NCBI GenBank assembly: GCA_039881145.1
Contig: JAYKKI010000061.1
Location: 9,216,501-9,280,500 of the forward strand
Reading direction: 5' to 3'
From: Druceiella hillmani
Taxonomy: Eukaryota > Arthropoda > Insecta > Lepidoptera > Hepialidae
DNA: 64,000 nt
Part shown: piece by piece, positions 36,005 to 51,113 of the stretch
Layout: every line of letters starts with the position of its first letter
Numbering within the stretch: position 1 is the first letter of the stretch
Translations under genes and position numbers: made by a program
Notes under the pieces: model-generated
The model's database searches: none
The model's input: the letters and a program-made list of their open reading frames with translations, nothing else
What the model was told of the DNA's origin: nothing

Positions 36005-37606
36005 CTAGAAATCAGTGCAAGAATTAATATTGGTTTGACAAGAGACATTTTGATCACAGGAATATTCTTTGTTTAAGGTTTTTAACCCCTTATCCATGTG
36101 ATGTACTTACGATAATACTGTGAACACCTATCAGTTGACACTGAATTTTTAAAACAGGCCCCTTAATCTAAAAAAAATTATTAGAAATTTTAAAGCGGAA
36201 TTTTTCGGTAACAAGATTCATAATCACAAGGCTGTTATTTGTCTAGTATTTTTGGTAGCATCCAAGATATAATTGGAAAGACTGGTGCTGTCAAATGATA
36301 TAAAAATTTGATGAAGGTTTTTTTAAATATCGTACTGGATATTTTACTATGTGATGAAAGCTATAAAGATATTTTAATTATGAAAATATGAAAGATTTTT
36401 TGCCATGTCTTGAAATATATGAATTAAAAATAAAAATGTAATCAACAGAATGGGGGTTTTCTTCCGAAATTGTTTGTAAATAAAGGTTGTAGTGTCGAGT
36501 AATTGATACTAGCATATTTTCCTAGAAGATTGGATTACATTGTTATTGTTTCTTTAGAAATAAGTATAGCGTCCATTGCAGATTAATATCTGAACATTTA
36601 TTTACCATCTGCTTTGCAGAAATGTATTTTCTTGCTTCTTTCCAAACTATCATAGAATAGTACTCAAAAGAAGATTGGATCCTATATCTTAGTCTACTAT
36701 CTGTAACTTTGGCAGAGGCTGAAAAATAGTACAATAATAACAAAATGTCTATTTTGATTCACAGATGGATGGAGGGACGGGGAAATAGACGAACGTAATG
36801 ATTTATTAATGTTTCTTGTTCCATTATGGGAGCCTACAGATGGACGATGTGTGTCTGTTTAAAATAACCATTTAAAGCCATATTTTAAACTCTAATTGTT
36901 CAAAAACATGGTTTTAAAAATATAGCTTAGTTTGATATTAAATGCATTATTACTGTATTTTTAAACATTATAGGAGTTACTAACTCAATTATTTTGATAG
37001 TGAAATGAATCAGCTACGCTGGCTTCGCTTAATACGTCTGCACATTAATGTTTTTGTTAGGATAAACTTAGCGATTTCAAAGATAAAATTACAGAAGATT
37101 CAGATTTAAAAGACATAAAAAAGAAAATAATAAAAGCGTATGTAGCACGTGTAAGGCAAATAATATTAAAATTAAGAAAAGAAAACGCTTTTTAAATATG
37201 GAATATTTTTTCTGAATTACTTTTTAATTCGTTTAGATTTTCTTAAGCATATCAAAGATTTAATAAAAAGACTCAATGAACTGGGTAATTTTGAAGTCAT
37301 TTTTGTGGGTACAGAGATGAAACAATTTGCTTAATGAATAAGCTGTAAACGTTGACTAATCTCTAAAATTATGAGTTTTTTAGTAGAAAATATTAACATT
37401 TGTAAACAAAATTGTACGTATATTTAAAAAAATTAGATCTGTATAGGTCGTATCAGTTTTGATGCAATAATTTGTTAAAACTCAGTTGTAAAAATGTTTT
37501 TGAAAACTGCATTGATAGTTTGTCTCAGTGTGGGTAAAAATCATGCGCAAATAGTTCGAGTGATTGCATCGTTATAATGTGACAATTATATGTGTAAGCG
37601 TCTTAC

Positions 37607-37826
37607 GTTTTGTTTTCCATTATTTGAATGATCGCCGATTTCAATTGTTCTTTCGTCACTGTTGTGATGTCAAGTTGAAGGCCGATTTCGAAGTGTTCCA
37701 GTCGCTTGGAGTTGAATAGTTGGTCTGCGAAAAACGGCATTCCTATCATCGGCACTTTATATTTGATCGCCTCTTCCGTAGACTGGAGACCGCTTTGAGT
37801 GATGAATAATTTAACGTTTGGATGTC
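37607..37826 (-). CDS. UGT B set, exon 3 (shared, UGT signature)
   Basis: This 220-base exon lies between a CTCCACAG acceptor and a GTAAGA donor (37601-37606), with phase 1 in and 2 out. It has no internal stop. It encodes 'HPNVKLFITQSGLQSTEEAI' and 'KYKVPMIGMPFFADQLFNSK', then 'RLEHFEIGLQLDITTVTKEQ' and 'LKSAIIQIMENK'. The UGT signature (F-I-T-Q-S-G ... P-F-F-A-D-Q) is intact. Flanking intron bases resemble those at 6749-6880, confirming that gene A and the B set are whole-gene duplicates. Confidence 0.93.
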
Positions 37827-38364
37827 CTGTGGAGTTAAATCAATTTGTTGATTTTAATTATACCAGTTCGAAACTACAATAAGGAGTGACAAAAAAAATT
37901 ACATGAAATACGAGATAACTTTTGGTTGTCGACAGAAGTGTTTGGATATGGCATTTATTACAATAAAACTAAAGCTATTTTTAAACAAATGTATCATTTA
38001 GCCTTTAAGATTTGCAAGAACTCTGTTTCTTTCAATAATATTGCGTTAAATTATAGATAATTTTTTTACGGTTTCGTAGACAAATGAACGTTTCGAGTCT
38101 GTCGATCTGTATATCACAGCTGTTTCACTAGAAGATTACTAGTGCTATAAAGCTAAACTTTCGCATTGTTATATGTATTTACAGCGTTTACAAAGTTATG
38201 AAATAAAATCTTATAAAAATTAGGGTACAAATAAAGTGTGGTTAATATTTTTTATTAAACAGGTCTTTCAAAAATATTGTGGGTATGTCCTGAACACTTT
38301 TCACTATCCGTTTAATAAATATTAAGCTTTAAATTGTTAGAGTTACATGTCTCCACTGCCTGTC

Positions 38365-38408
38365 AATACAATAGCTACTTTTGTATATCTAAAAGTAGCT
38401 ATTGTATT
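38365..38408. repeat. Perfect 18-bp hairpin
   Basis: 'aatacaatagctactttt' and its exact complement around 'gtatatct', in intron 2 of the B set. Confidence 0.9.
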
Positions 38409-38516
38409 TTCTATGAAATAAAGAAAAAAATATTATTTAGTACATAGGTATAGTCGAAAGCATTTTAAAGTTTGGATTTGATTTCATCTTATCTCAGCGG
38501 CATGAGATTTGTATAG

Positions 38517-39210
38517 AAGTGTGAAGTGCTTTGGACTGTACTTATACTAAATTATTGTTACGTTTTTGAAAAACCATTTCATGTAAAGGCGAAATTTTGT
38601 CAATGTTATTGTTTTTCTACAGAAGCACGATTTTAAATCTGCAGATTTTTATGGCGATAATCTCGTATCTTTAGAATACGAAAACTCCTCATGAGCGTGT
38701 CCGACACACCTTGTTTGGTTTTATTTATTATGATTTTAACGTTCATATCTACGTTCTTCAACTAGTTTCATTTTGTTGTTAATTATTTATGTTTAGTACC
38801 ATTGTTTTTAATTTCACATTGCATATTTTTAACCGATTATTATTTGAAATTTGTTTTCAAGTGTGATGTGCTTTGGACTGTACTCATACTAAATTATTAT
38901 TACTATTTCTAAGAAACTATTTCATATAAATGCAAAATTTTGTCAACGTGAAAATTTATAGTTTTTCTATAGAGGCACGATTTTAAAACTGCAGATTTTT
39001 ATAGCGTCTAATACCTATAATTCTAAAGACATGAAAACCTGTCCGGGGCGTATCCGTCACACCCTTGGCTGGTTTTACTTATTATTGTTTTATCTATCAT
39101 ATCTACGTTTTTTCAACTACAAAATACTCTACGTATATTAATATCGTTTACAGTTTATTTATTTACGTTTAGTAATCGTGTGTATCATTGTTTTTAATGT
39201 TATATTTTAC
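38517..39210. repeat. Diverged tandem duplication, 342-bp offset
   Basis: 'gtgctttggactgtact' (38526 and 38868), 'gcacgattttaaa.ctgcag' and 'catatctacgtt' recur in the same order in both halves. By eye they are about 80% alike. Confidence 0.75.
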
Positions 39211-40439
39211 AATTATTTTAGTTACATATCTTAAAAATAAATACTTTTAATCGATTAAAAACGCAAAAGTCTGTGTTAAAATTAAGCCAAAATGTAAAGA
39301 ATTTTTTTCCTTGTATATTTTAATGCTTCAAACTGGTGTGTAATAAATTGGAAAAGCTGCGAGTAAGTTTAACAATGAAGTTCTTTAAATATTTTTTGTT
39401 TAATGAAAAGTAACTTTAAAATTCTAAATATTATAGATAAAGACATAGTACTTAATTGTAATTGATTCACAATGCCAATCCATAGGCGCATTTTATTTTT
39501 TTCGTTCGAAGAATTACTCTTATTTGTAATCGTATCCTGAAATATGAGATTCCGTTAAAAGCCATTGCGAGCAATTTAAACGCTATCACTAATAAATAGT
39601 CTCAATTTAGATAAAACTGCAGATGTCTGTAATATATAAAAAAGGATTAAATTATCTGCTGAGGGTTGCAAATATCGATAGGTTAACGTAGGGGTTATAT
39701 CAAATAAAGTATTAAATATGAAAAAAAACCTTTTTTTTGTGATTTGATTATCGGGTTTGATTAATTGTAATTAATAAATGACGGTTCGGAGTTGTTGTGA
39801 TTCGAACTACTTTTCTTACGCTGATTAACCATTATCCTTAACCTAGCTTTTTTAGTATTATTATATATCGTACCATTCGATAAGATCTTTTACAGTAAGC
39901 ATAATAAAGCAAGGTTATCAATAACCCTTTGTAAAAGTAGAGCCAAAATCAATAAGCAAAGAGACTATTCGGTTTTAGAAATATATTCGTAAATATTAAT
40001 ATTTCAGTGAAGATAAGAAAATAGTTTGTTAGCATTAATAATTGACAATTATTTAATTTCAAATGTTTACAGCTCACAAAATTGACAGAACTATTTTGTA
40101 TGAGATAATATAATAATAATAGTTTATTTATTCCATACATACATAATCACAACAATTAAAGAAATCAAAACAATAAAAATAATAAAATTAAATAATTACA
40201 CTTCAACGCAATAATTATAAATCAAATAGCGGATGTCAACAGCTTTTATTCTGTCTTCCTTTCCCAATTTCAATGGGTGACTTTATGGAATAATAAAATC
40301 CGTTAAATAAATATCACTCGAATCGTAAACTATACATGTATAAAAATATATTAAAATCTTCTCTGTAATTTTGAAACATATGCATACAAAGAAACAAAAA
40401 TAAATATAGATAGACACAAATACTTCCTTCCACATATGA

Positions 40440-40905
40440 GATAGTAATTATATACAGTGTCGAAAACTCTGTCCAGAGACATGGTGCAGAGATTTTTTTA
40501 TGACACGTTAATAAGTAAACAGCGAGACAAATTTTTCCAAAACAATCGAATTTTCTTTGATTTTTTATAGTTAACAGAATTGAAGTAATTATATACAGTA
40601 TTATATAGTAATTATATACAGTGTCGAAAACTCTGTCCAGAGACATGGTGCAGAGATTTTTGTATGACACGTTAATAAGTAAACAGCGAGACACATTTTT
40701 TCAAAACAATCGAATTTTCTTTGATTTTTTATAGTTAACAGAATTGAAGTAATTATATACAGTATTATATAGTAATTATATACAGTGTCGAAAACTCTAT
40801 CCAGAGACATGGTGCAGATATTTTTGTATGACACGTTAATAAGTAAACAGCGAGACAAAAATTTCCAAAACAATCAAATTTTCTTTCATTTTTTTATAGT
40901 TAACG
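40440..40905. repeat. 164-bp tandem repeat, about 2.8 copies
   Basis: 'cagtgtcgaaaactctgtcc' starts at 40455, 40619 and 40783. Copies are about 97% alike. It ends some 215 bases from exon 2 of the B set. ORFs here are repeat artefacts. Confidence 0.9.
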
Positions 40906-41119
40906 AAAATATCTTTAATTTTGGCATTCATTGTTTTATTATTAATATAGATTTATATTTATTTCCCTTCAAATTCATACATATAAAAGTTACATATATG
41001 GAAGTATCACGGGTTAGTTTACTAACTGGTAATAGATATAATTTAGCCTGTATTTTTATACTTAATGTATGGCATGCAATAAATAAACATTTATTTAATA
41101 TTTGTCGAACGATACTTAC

Positions 41120-41342
41120 GTAAGACGTCGTTCTGCGGCAACCACTTGGCAATGCGTACGTTGTCTGGTCTGCCGGGAAGGTTGTCCACCTCCCACTTCC
41201 ACAGGATATTGTAGGGCAGGTCGCGAAACGTCTCCACGAATACTTGCCGTCTGTCTTCCGGTAGTTTGCTTGATAGTACGTTGGAACCTAAGCTCATGTA
41301 TACGACGCCATTTTTACTTGCATCCAGGTAGTTCATGAGATC
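41120..41342 (-). CDS. UGT B set, exon 2 (shared, start of UDP-sugar domain)
   Basis: This 223-base exon follows a strong ATTTACAG acceptor and has a GTAAGT donor (41114-41119), with phase 0 in and phase 1 out. It encodes 'DLMNYLDASKNGVVYMSLGS', 'NVLSSKLPEDRRQVFVETFR', 'DLPYNILWKWEVDNLPG' and 'NVRIAKWLPQNDVL'. Phase 0 at the acceptor matches the phase-0 donors of B1, C1 and D1, so any of them can join without changing the frame. With B1 or C1 the product is 525 residues, and with D1 it is 526. It is the nearest exon 2 downstream of three first exons. Confidence 0.93.
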
Positions 41343-42318
41343 CTGTAAATATTTCGTTAGTTACCAATTATTTCTTTATTCAATCTGATTAATTACTTAT
41401 TTCATTAACAATACTACACTTGAGATGTGAAACAAATAGAAACCTTTTCTTTATCTGCCCCCTGTAAATTTTTTTTATAAATAGTTTTGATTTTATAATC
41501 GTGTCATATAACTCTATCACACGGTTATACAATTAAAACTCGAATTATAAAAAAGTCGAATTATAAAAACTTCCACGGGAGAGGATCGTTAACTTTCGGC
41601 ATGTCGCATTTACCGGATTGACACTTGTTGACATATATGCACTTTGTCAAATTTTATGCCTCTAACTCTAACGATTTCTGAAAAAAAATAGCTGCGACAG
41701 ATACACTGTTCGACTTGAGTGATTTTAGAGGGAACTGTTGTTTTCCTTTTAAGGTATTGAACTGAAATAGTTTCAAATGTAGAATTTCAAGAAAATTATT
41801 TAGCATGTTTGTTCGAATCAATTCACTCAATATATTAAATGAAATGAATTTGTTTAATTTCATTCATCGGTTAATGGTTCAATTTTCTTGTCGCTTCTTA
41901 TTCTTGTTTGAAGCTTCATAGTAGTAGGATATTGGAATTAATTTGAAACTACATATAATAATATAGGGCCCAGGTTATACAAGAATGAAAATGACGTTCT
42001 TAAATAGAGAAAATGAAAAATAAACTCCCCAAAAGTTTTATTTCAATCGACGAACAGACTAATTATAAATCTTACATATTTTTATAAAACCTCAGGTTAT
42101 TTTTCGTAAAAGTTAATAAATGCTATTTTTACGAAACTACTTGAACTAACAAGATTAAATAAAGTGCACATTGTGTATCGTTGCATCCTCTATATATAGA
42201 TGTAACATACTAATCCATGGAAGTCGTCGATAAAAGTAATCCAAAATCCAAAAGTGGGGAAAAGAATTAGTTTTGTCAAAAATAGAATTAATGGTAGGGT
42301 CAGTAAACAGTTTATGTT

Positions 42319-42562
42319 TCACAATTAAATGAAACTACGTGATATAGTATTATTTCTACTTTCTTTAAGTTCTTTACCACGACCTAAGTTTCGTTGTATT
42401 AAAACATCTTCAGGTGGGCTATTTATTAGCTAATAGCCCATCTGAAGATGTAAAAACCTCGGCCGTGATAAAGAACTTAAAAGAAAGTAGAAATAATACT
42501 ACACGCGTAGTTTCATTTAATTGTGAATAATGAATTTCTACAAAATTAACGCCAAATATATC
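42319..42562. mobile_element. Foldback MITE, copy 3
   Basis: Same family as 17840 and 29795. Both arms are present but carry several small insertions and deletions, with the centre at 'ttattagctaatagccca'. The outer right end 'ttaacgccaaatatat' is retained. It lies in intron 1 of the B set. Confidence 0.85.
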
Positions 42563-42564
42563 AA

Positions 42565-45055
<2,491 letters not shown>

Positions 45056-45651
45056 AATGTTCTATATGCACGCAATGAATTAACTTAATTAATGTAAAAT
45101 GTCTATAAAACGTATTTTAGAACTACGAAAAATAGAAATAAGTATGTACATAGTAAAATCTAAAATTTTGCAAAAATCTTTTTAAGCGAGCATATATTTT
45201 AAGAAGTTCTTTTAACCTTCTTTGTAAAAGAAAATAATTTAAATATAAAAAATATTAAATAATTGTTAATATTAAATATATTTTCTTATAACAAAAGAAT
45301 CGGTCTACTTAAAATAAAATAAAATATTTTTTTGAAAGTCACCATTTAGTACCTCGACAATTTTTATCTGCTTTTTTTTACTTGGGGCTATTATAAATAT
45401 CATTGTGTCAAAAAAACTCAATGCAAAAGTCAATTTTTTGACCAAAACGAAATCACACCTAAATGTGAAAAAAAATTAAATTTGTAAAAAATATCAAAAA
45501 GCGTCAAAAACTAGTCATTTGAGCAGTTAAATAATATTATATAAATAAATGAAATATCCATTTATATTATGAGTTCCAACAAACGAAAGTCGAAAAATAA
45601 AAGTAACAATAGAGAATAAATAATACAATAATAATAATAATACTAATAATA

Positions 45652-45682
<31 letters not shown>

Positions 45683-46946
45683 TAGTAATAATGATAGTGA
45701 ATATGAAAAAGTCAGGAGAGGATGCGGTACACAAAAGTACGTATAGTTACCTGACGACATTACGAAAAAGATAAAAATGCAGCTCACCTAGAAATATAAA
45801 CTAGTAAATAAATATAAATTTTACTATTAATATCATTCCAAAAATGCATCAGAGAATAACGAAGCTAAATTCTACTAGAATCGAAACATAATAACTGACA
45901 GAATAGACCAGACATTTGACTGACAGTAAAAATCCTCACAAACCACCTAGAGATATTTTTATACACAGCATTAACAACGTACAGAAAATAAACAAACCGA
46001 AAAACATATAAATACATGCCAGTAGAAGACGAGATCAAAATAGCGTTAAATAATACTAGTTATTCTACCAACCAACGGAATAACATGATCTGAAATCTCG
46101 TCATTCTGTAATCCAGATACGAGAGCTAAACGAAAAATCTACATGCAGTCACAAAAATCTGTCATTTTAGACACTTGTGCATAGTTCGCCGCTTCTAAAT
46201 GAAACTACGGTATCCTTGGCCAATTCATGACTAGACTAGGCTGGTGCAGCCCGTTCTTAGCATTAATAAAATAATATCAGCCTAAGTTAAGGTAATTGTG
46301 AGATAATAATGATAATTATATTGAATAATATTAGTAATAATAAATCAAAAATGAAATGAACAGATTATTTTGCAAAATTCTTTTTTTAATAAAAAAATAA
46401 TTAATTTCACTCTTATTGTTTGGATACTCGTGTAATTGCGTAAGGATGCAGTAATTTTTAACCATTAAATAAAGCAAAATTGAGTGATTATTTAAACTTG
46501 AAAAATAATTCATGAAAAAAATATATTATTATGTAAATATAACATATATAAATATAACGTATATTGTGTAAATTAAAAAAGTATAAATAATTATAAATAA
46601 CAATTTATATTATATCCTGAAAATTAAATTTTAAGTAAACAGAATCAAATACATAAGACGGAAACAAAAAAAGAGAGACCAATTTGTAAAAAAAGTAAAG
46701 GAGCAAGTGAGTGAAAAAGTTAATAAACCAATCGATTTAGACATTAATATACATAATAAGCTTTCGAAAATTATATCAATTTGGCGAAAATAAAAGATGA
46801 AATTTAAATTTTCCCTACGAAATAATTTTTAAACCTGGAGCTGGTGAATCCATGAGATATTAAAAAATTCTTAAAATTATAAAAATATTTAGAAATAAAT
46901 TCCATAAGATTCATAATATTTAGTTGTTAAGACATTTTTAACTTAC

Positions 46947-47795
46947 TTCTGGGAGTGGCAGTTCATCCTTGAGGTGCACATTTCCCAAAAATATAATTGA
47001 TGGGACGTTAGGTCTCGCTCCGCTGAAGACCGAATCCGAATTAACGAACACTATATCGACGCTTTCCATTAATTTCCTCATATTTGTGGTATGCAATTCA
47101 AAATGTTTCTTTATCAAGTTTTCCTTTTGGGGAATATATTCAAAGCGCAGTAGAAAACTAATTTTTAACGAATAATATAAAGTCGACAATTTCTCCCAAA
47201 AACTCATATCAAATCCTATGTCTGTGGATAAGGCATGTGAAAAGAGATAAAGATGGGTTGGATTACCCATCATTTCGAATTGAAATTCAAATTGTAACAG
47301 CGAGTTTATACCAATTGAGGGAATTTTATACAAGTCCGCGAAGGCAAAAACCTCAGGTGTTAAGTATTCACCTATGAAAAGATCAAATTTATGCGCCTCG
47401 GGATACTTTATTAATTTCCTCACTTTTGGTGACCGAAACTGGCCATCAATGACATGTGTCATTGCTCGGTAATACTGGGATAAAATGACGGTGACGTCGC
47501 CATTTGATGTAAGGCCAACGTCAGTCATATCCAAATTTTCCAAGAATAGTTTGTATGACATGTCATGGAGATCTATTTGAGTAATATTTTGGTAGTCCGG
47601 GCTTGATTCGAGAGGATCTGGCGTGATCAATGTGATTTGATGACCATTTTTCGCTAGTTCCTTCATGATCGCGTTGAATACAACTTGGTGGCTGTGGGAC
47701 GGTGTGGGGAAAACAGCCAATATTTTTGCACTATTTACACTGACGCTTAATGTAGTTACAATGAAATATAAAACGAAAGACCAACTTTTACACAT
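46947..47795 (-). CDS. UGT first exon B1 (N-terminal aglycone-binding domain)
   Basis: An intact 849-base frame of 283 codons, with ATG at 47795 and a phase-0 GTAAGT donor (46941-46946). A signal peptide covers about residues 1-20. The catalytic His lies in 'PTPSHSHQVVF' (residue 36), and 'HKFDLFIGEYLTPEVF', 'SFWEKLSTLYYSLK' and 'FVNSDSVFSGARPNVP' are present. It is nearest to exon 2 at 41342 (intron 5.6 kb) and forms the obvious complete gene with exons 2-4 of that set. About 40 residues differ from C1, clustered in 'MAMFPTSAH', the 'LYLFSHAL' loop and the 215-240 region, parts expected to shape the acceptor pocket. Confidence 0.93.
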
Positions 47796-47899
47796 TTTAC
47801 GCGATGTTCTGTATTGGCGGTTGGTAGACTAATGTTCATGTTATTGTGATTACTGGGACCTTCCGTGTTCAATGTGTTTAACCTCGCTAATGACCTGAT

Positions 47900-47940
47900 G
47901 ATGATTTCAATGCGAGTTGAGTGTGAATGACTTTTTATAT
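47900..47940 (-). promoter_or_regulatory. Core promoter of first exon B1
   Basis: Minus-strand TATA ATATAAAAA at 47932-47940. The conserved block (47900-47923, 'gatgatttcaatgcgagttg' on the plus strand) lies 10-30 bases downstream of it, as in A and C1. Confidence 0.6.
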
Positions 47941-49194
47941 CGACAAGGTTTATATTACCAATGATCCACTTAGTATTTGCGCGAATTGTTAAATAGGTAT
48001 TAGGAGAAGAATGGTACGTTATCACTATCCATTATGTATCTGATACTTAACACTACAGTAGTGAAATGTTTAATTGTCATGCAAGCTGATAGTCGACATT
48101 CTGCTTTAGTCATCGAATTTTTAAATGAAATAAACCTATTAAGTGTGGACAGAGCTACTAAGAGGGTTTCATATACATTTAGATATATCTAATCATTCAA
48201 TAAGTAGTAGTTCTATTAAATCATTTATAAATAATAATATTATTTATTATCATGGGAATATATTGCCTGTCTTAGATGTAAAAAAAACATTTAAAAGCTA
48301 TGAAATTTAGGATCATCACTATAGTTTTAAAGTTTAGGTAAACTTTTGGAAAGCTGTTTTTTATAACTTTGACTTTAATAGGAGACGCATATTTTTCACA
48401 AAATATTGAACTATCTGATATAAAATTATGAATTAAATTTATAAAAAAATAGTAAGCAAACTTTGATTTTAAAATTAATATCATTAAGGAATAGTTTATG
48501 TAATAATGGTGCGACCATTAAATATTTTCACATAAATATATTTGAGTGTTAACGAATATGATTTATAATCGTTATAAATCTCTAATTTAGCGACCACCGG
48601 TTTTTAAATATAAAAATTTGGTATTTTTAACAATAATTCTAGAAATATAATATGCCAATATTTATAACTTGCTTATTCAATTTTTTATTTTTTTTGTATC
48701 GTACGCGATACAGAATATTAAAAATGTGAGTATTTTATTTGCCTCCTTTAAAATTACCATACGAATATTTTTGAATGTTAACTATTCAGATTGCATCGGG
48801 TTAGTATGCTTTCTTACAAGGCCAAATTTAAAGTTTCTTCATCAAACCGTCTTTGAGGAATGTTCAACGTGTGGATAATTTTATAAAGTTTGCGATTTAT
48901 TGTGGTATTTAAACTTATAGGAAACTTAATTGTGGTATTCGAAACGCATTGTGAATTCACGTTATCAAATGTTATTCCAACCTTCATTCTTTACCGTTAT
49001 TTTTTTTTCTTTTCTTTTTGTTTTGTCTCGCTTACCTATCCATGTTAATATTGAAATTATTTGTTCATAAATTTTATGAATTTATTATATTTATGTTGTT
49101 CACTAAGAGTATATTGCGGTCTTTCGTAATAGTAAATTCTCAATGAAAGTATTTTTATAACTCAGAAAAGTTTTATATATTTATTTATAAGGAT

Positions 49195-49345
49195 TTGACA
49201 CAAAACTGTTTACCCGATTAACATGAAACTTTCATAATCGTATCTTCTTGAGTATAAAAATAGATATAGGGAATTATATAATATATTTTTAGAACACGTG
49301 GGTTATGAGAATTAAACATTACGTGAACGAATGTCGAAGTCTATA
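49195..49345. repeat. Diverged relative of the Helitron-like repeat at 18.7 kb
   Basis: 'ataatatatttttagaacac' and 'acgtgaacgaatgtcgaagt' align with the front of the 18660-19164 element. The characteristic 3' end was not found. Confidence 0.4.
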
Positions 49346-49361
49346 GATTGAATGTTTGAAT

Positions 49362-49409
49362 TCATGTTGTCTACAATTGTTTTTCATAATAAAAATATTG
49401 TAGACAACA
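49362..49409. repeat. 15-bp hairpin with longer loop
   Basis: 'catgttgtctacaat' and its complement are separated by about 18 bases. Confidence 0.85.
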
Positions 49410-50090
49410 TGAAATTCTGATACTGCTGATTTTTACCGATTGTTTGTCATAATTCGATTTCTCTTGTAAAATCGGGGCAAAAAATATTTATGAGTTAAAC
49501 TTGACTGAAACAATGTTCTGAAAAATTTACACGGGGACAAAATCAATATAACATTTCCAGAATGTAAACTGCTAATTAGTAGATGTTATTTATTCTGAGC
49601 GTCTTTATGTACAATTCTGTGGTGAACTAAACTCAGCATAAATAACTAAACCTTTAAAAATATCCGACCTATTAAAATAGTATTTTGGTTGGCTGGAAGT
49701 GTTTCTCGTGTAGCTATAAGTTTCTCTATATGAACATATGTTTACTTTAAATTATATAGCACGTTATTCATGCAACAAATTAACTTAATCATTGTAAAAG
49801 GTCTATTATTATTTTTCGACCTACGAAAAATAGAAAATAAGCATGTACATAGTCAAATCTAAAATCTTGTAAAAATCTGTTTAAGTGAGCATATATTTTA
49901 AATAGTTCCTTTAATGTTCTATGTAAGAAAATGCATATATTTCATATACGTATTTTTTTAGAACAAAGAAATCGGTCTACTTAAAATAAAATAAAATATT
50001 TGTTTGTAAAGTCACCATAAAGTACCTCGACAATTTTTATTTGTTTTTTTTTTACCTGGGCTGTTATAAATATTATTGTGTTAAAAAAAC

Positions 50091-50870
50091 TTTAAAGATT
50101 TTTAAAGACGTATTTACGAAATGTAAATACGAATACGTATTTACATTGTTACATAATAATTATTTTTTGATAATCTATGGAATGAGGTAACAGCAGAAAA
50201 TATTCATTATACGTTTAATATTTGTTTATGCTTTAATATTAATTACTTAAGAAAAAATCAACTTTATTAAATATTCAGGAATTTATAATCGACAAATCGC
50301 AATGTGAAATATTCTTATATACTCGCGTCAACAAAGTTACACCACCTTTGTTGGGATACATATAACCCCAATTTTAAAGATAAAATTAAAAACACTCTTA
50401 ATAACTTTATAATATATTTATTACAACAGACAATATCAACGTTACACTATATGTTAACCATCCTCATAATCAACTTTTTTGTTAAACTAGCAAAGACATC
50501 AATCGATCTATTTAGGAACTTTTTAATCGTTTTTAATGTCTTTCGATCTTGGGCAAACATGACACATTTTATATGTAGTAAATGGATCGCCTCTGGGCGT
50601 GGAGCTAGCACTTTGAAGGTAAGAGAAATTTTGTATGACCCGGGGTAGTGTACTATTGTGGGTCGAGTTTGTTGGTGTGTTTTTGTCAAATCAACAGTAA
50701 GGTGTTTAAACAACTCCCTTCTTGATATTTTGTGGCCAGTTTTGTTTTTATAAATGACACAAGCATCGATACCAGCAACGATGAGAAAGTGATAAAACAT
50801 AACCATTGGCCATCTTTTTGTTGTTATACATAGTAATTATTATGTATAACGTATTTACGAAATGTAAATA
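50091..50870 (-). mobile_element. piggyBac-type transposon remnant inserted in copy 2
   Basis: This stretch is absent from copy 1 of the duplication. On the minus strand from about 50825 it reads 'KRWPMVMFYHFLIVAGIDAC', 'VIYKNKTGHKISRRELFKHL' and 'HQQTR'. This is the C-terminal part of a piggyBac (DDE) transposase: the RWPM.MFYH...AG.NA.VIY block and the RR..L..L helix. The frame then runs into unrelated sequence, and the catalytic core is missing. Near-identical 'gtatttacgaaatgtaaat' sits at both edges (50109 and 50851). Confidence 0.7.
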
Positions 50871-51081
50871 TTTTTTTGACAAAAACGAAATCACACCTAA
50901 ATGTTAAACAAAACAATTAAATTTGTAGCCTCAAAATATCAATAAGTGTCAAAAATTAGTAATCTGAGCAGTTTTAAACAATTTTGAAATTTGTATTAAA
51001 TAAATAAAATATCCATTTATACTAAGAGTTCCATCAAACGAAAGTCGAAAAATAAACCTAATAATAAAGAATAAGTAATAC

Positions 51082-51113
<32 letters not shown>

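Larger units (their letters stand above)
45060..48905. repeat. Segmental duplication, copy 1 (contains first exon B1)
   Basis: Homologous throughout to 49780-54340 in direct orientation: intron sequence with AAT-type repeats (45627-45690), first exon, promoter and upstream flank. Similarity fades near 'tttaagcgagcatatatttt' on the left and after 'gtttgcgatttattgt' on the right. Identity varies: about 99% in 46020-46560, about 91% in the exon and lower at the ends. Confidence 0.9.

Noticed and set aside
45627..45787. A leucine/serine-rich ORF on the minus strand
   Set aside because: Translation of an AAT-type simple repeat.
46331..46513. A 60-residue ORF identical in both duplication copies (also 51741-51923)
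   Set aside because: The identity is explained by the conserved intron patch as DNA. The frame is low-complexity and has no family match.
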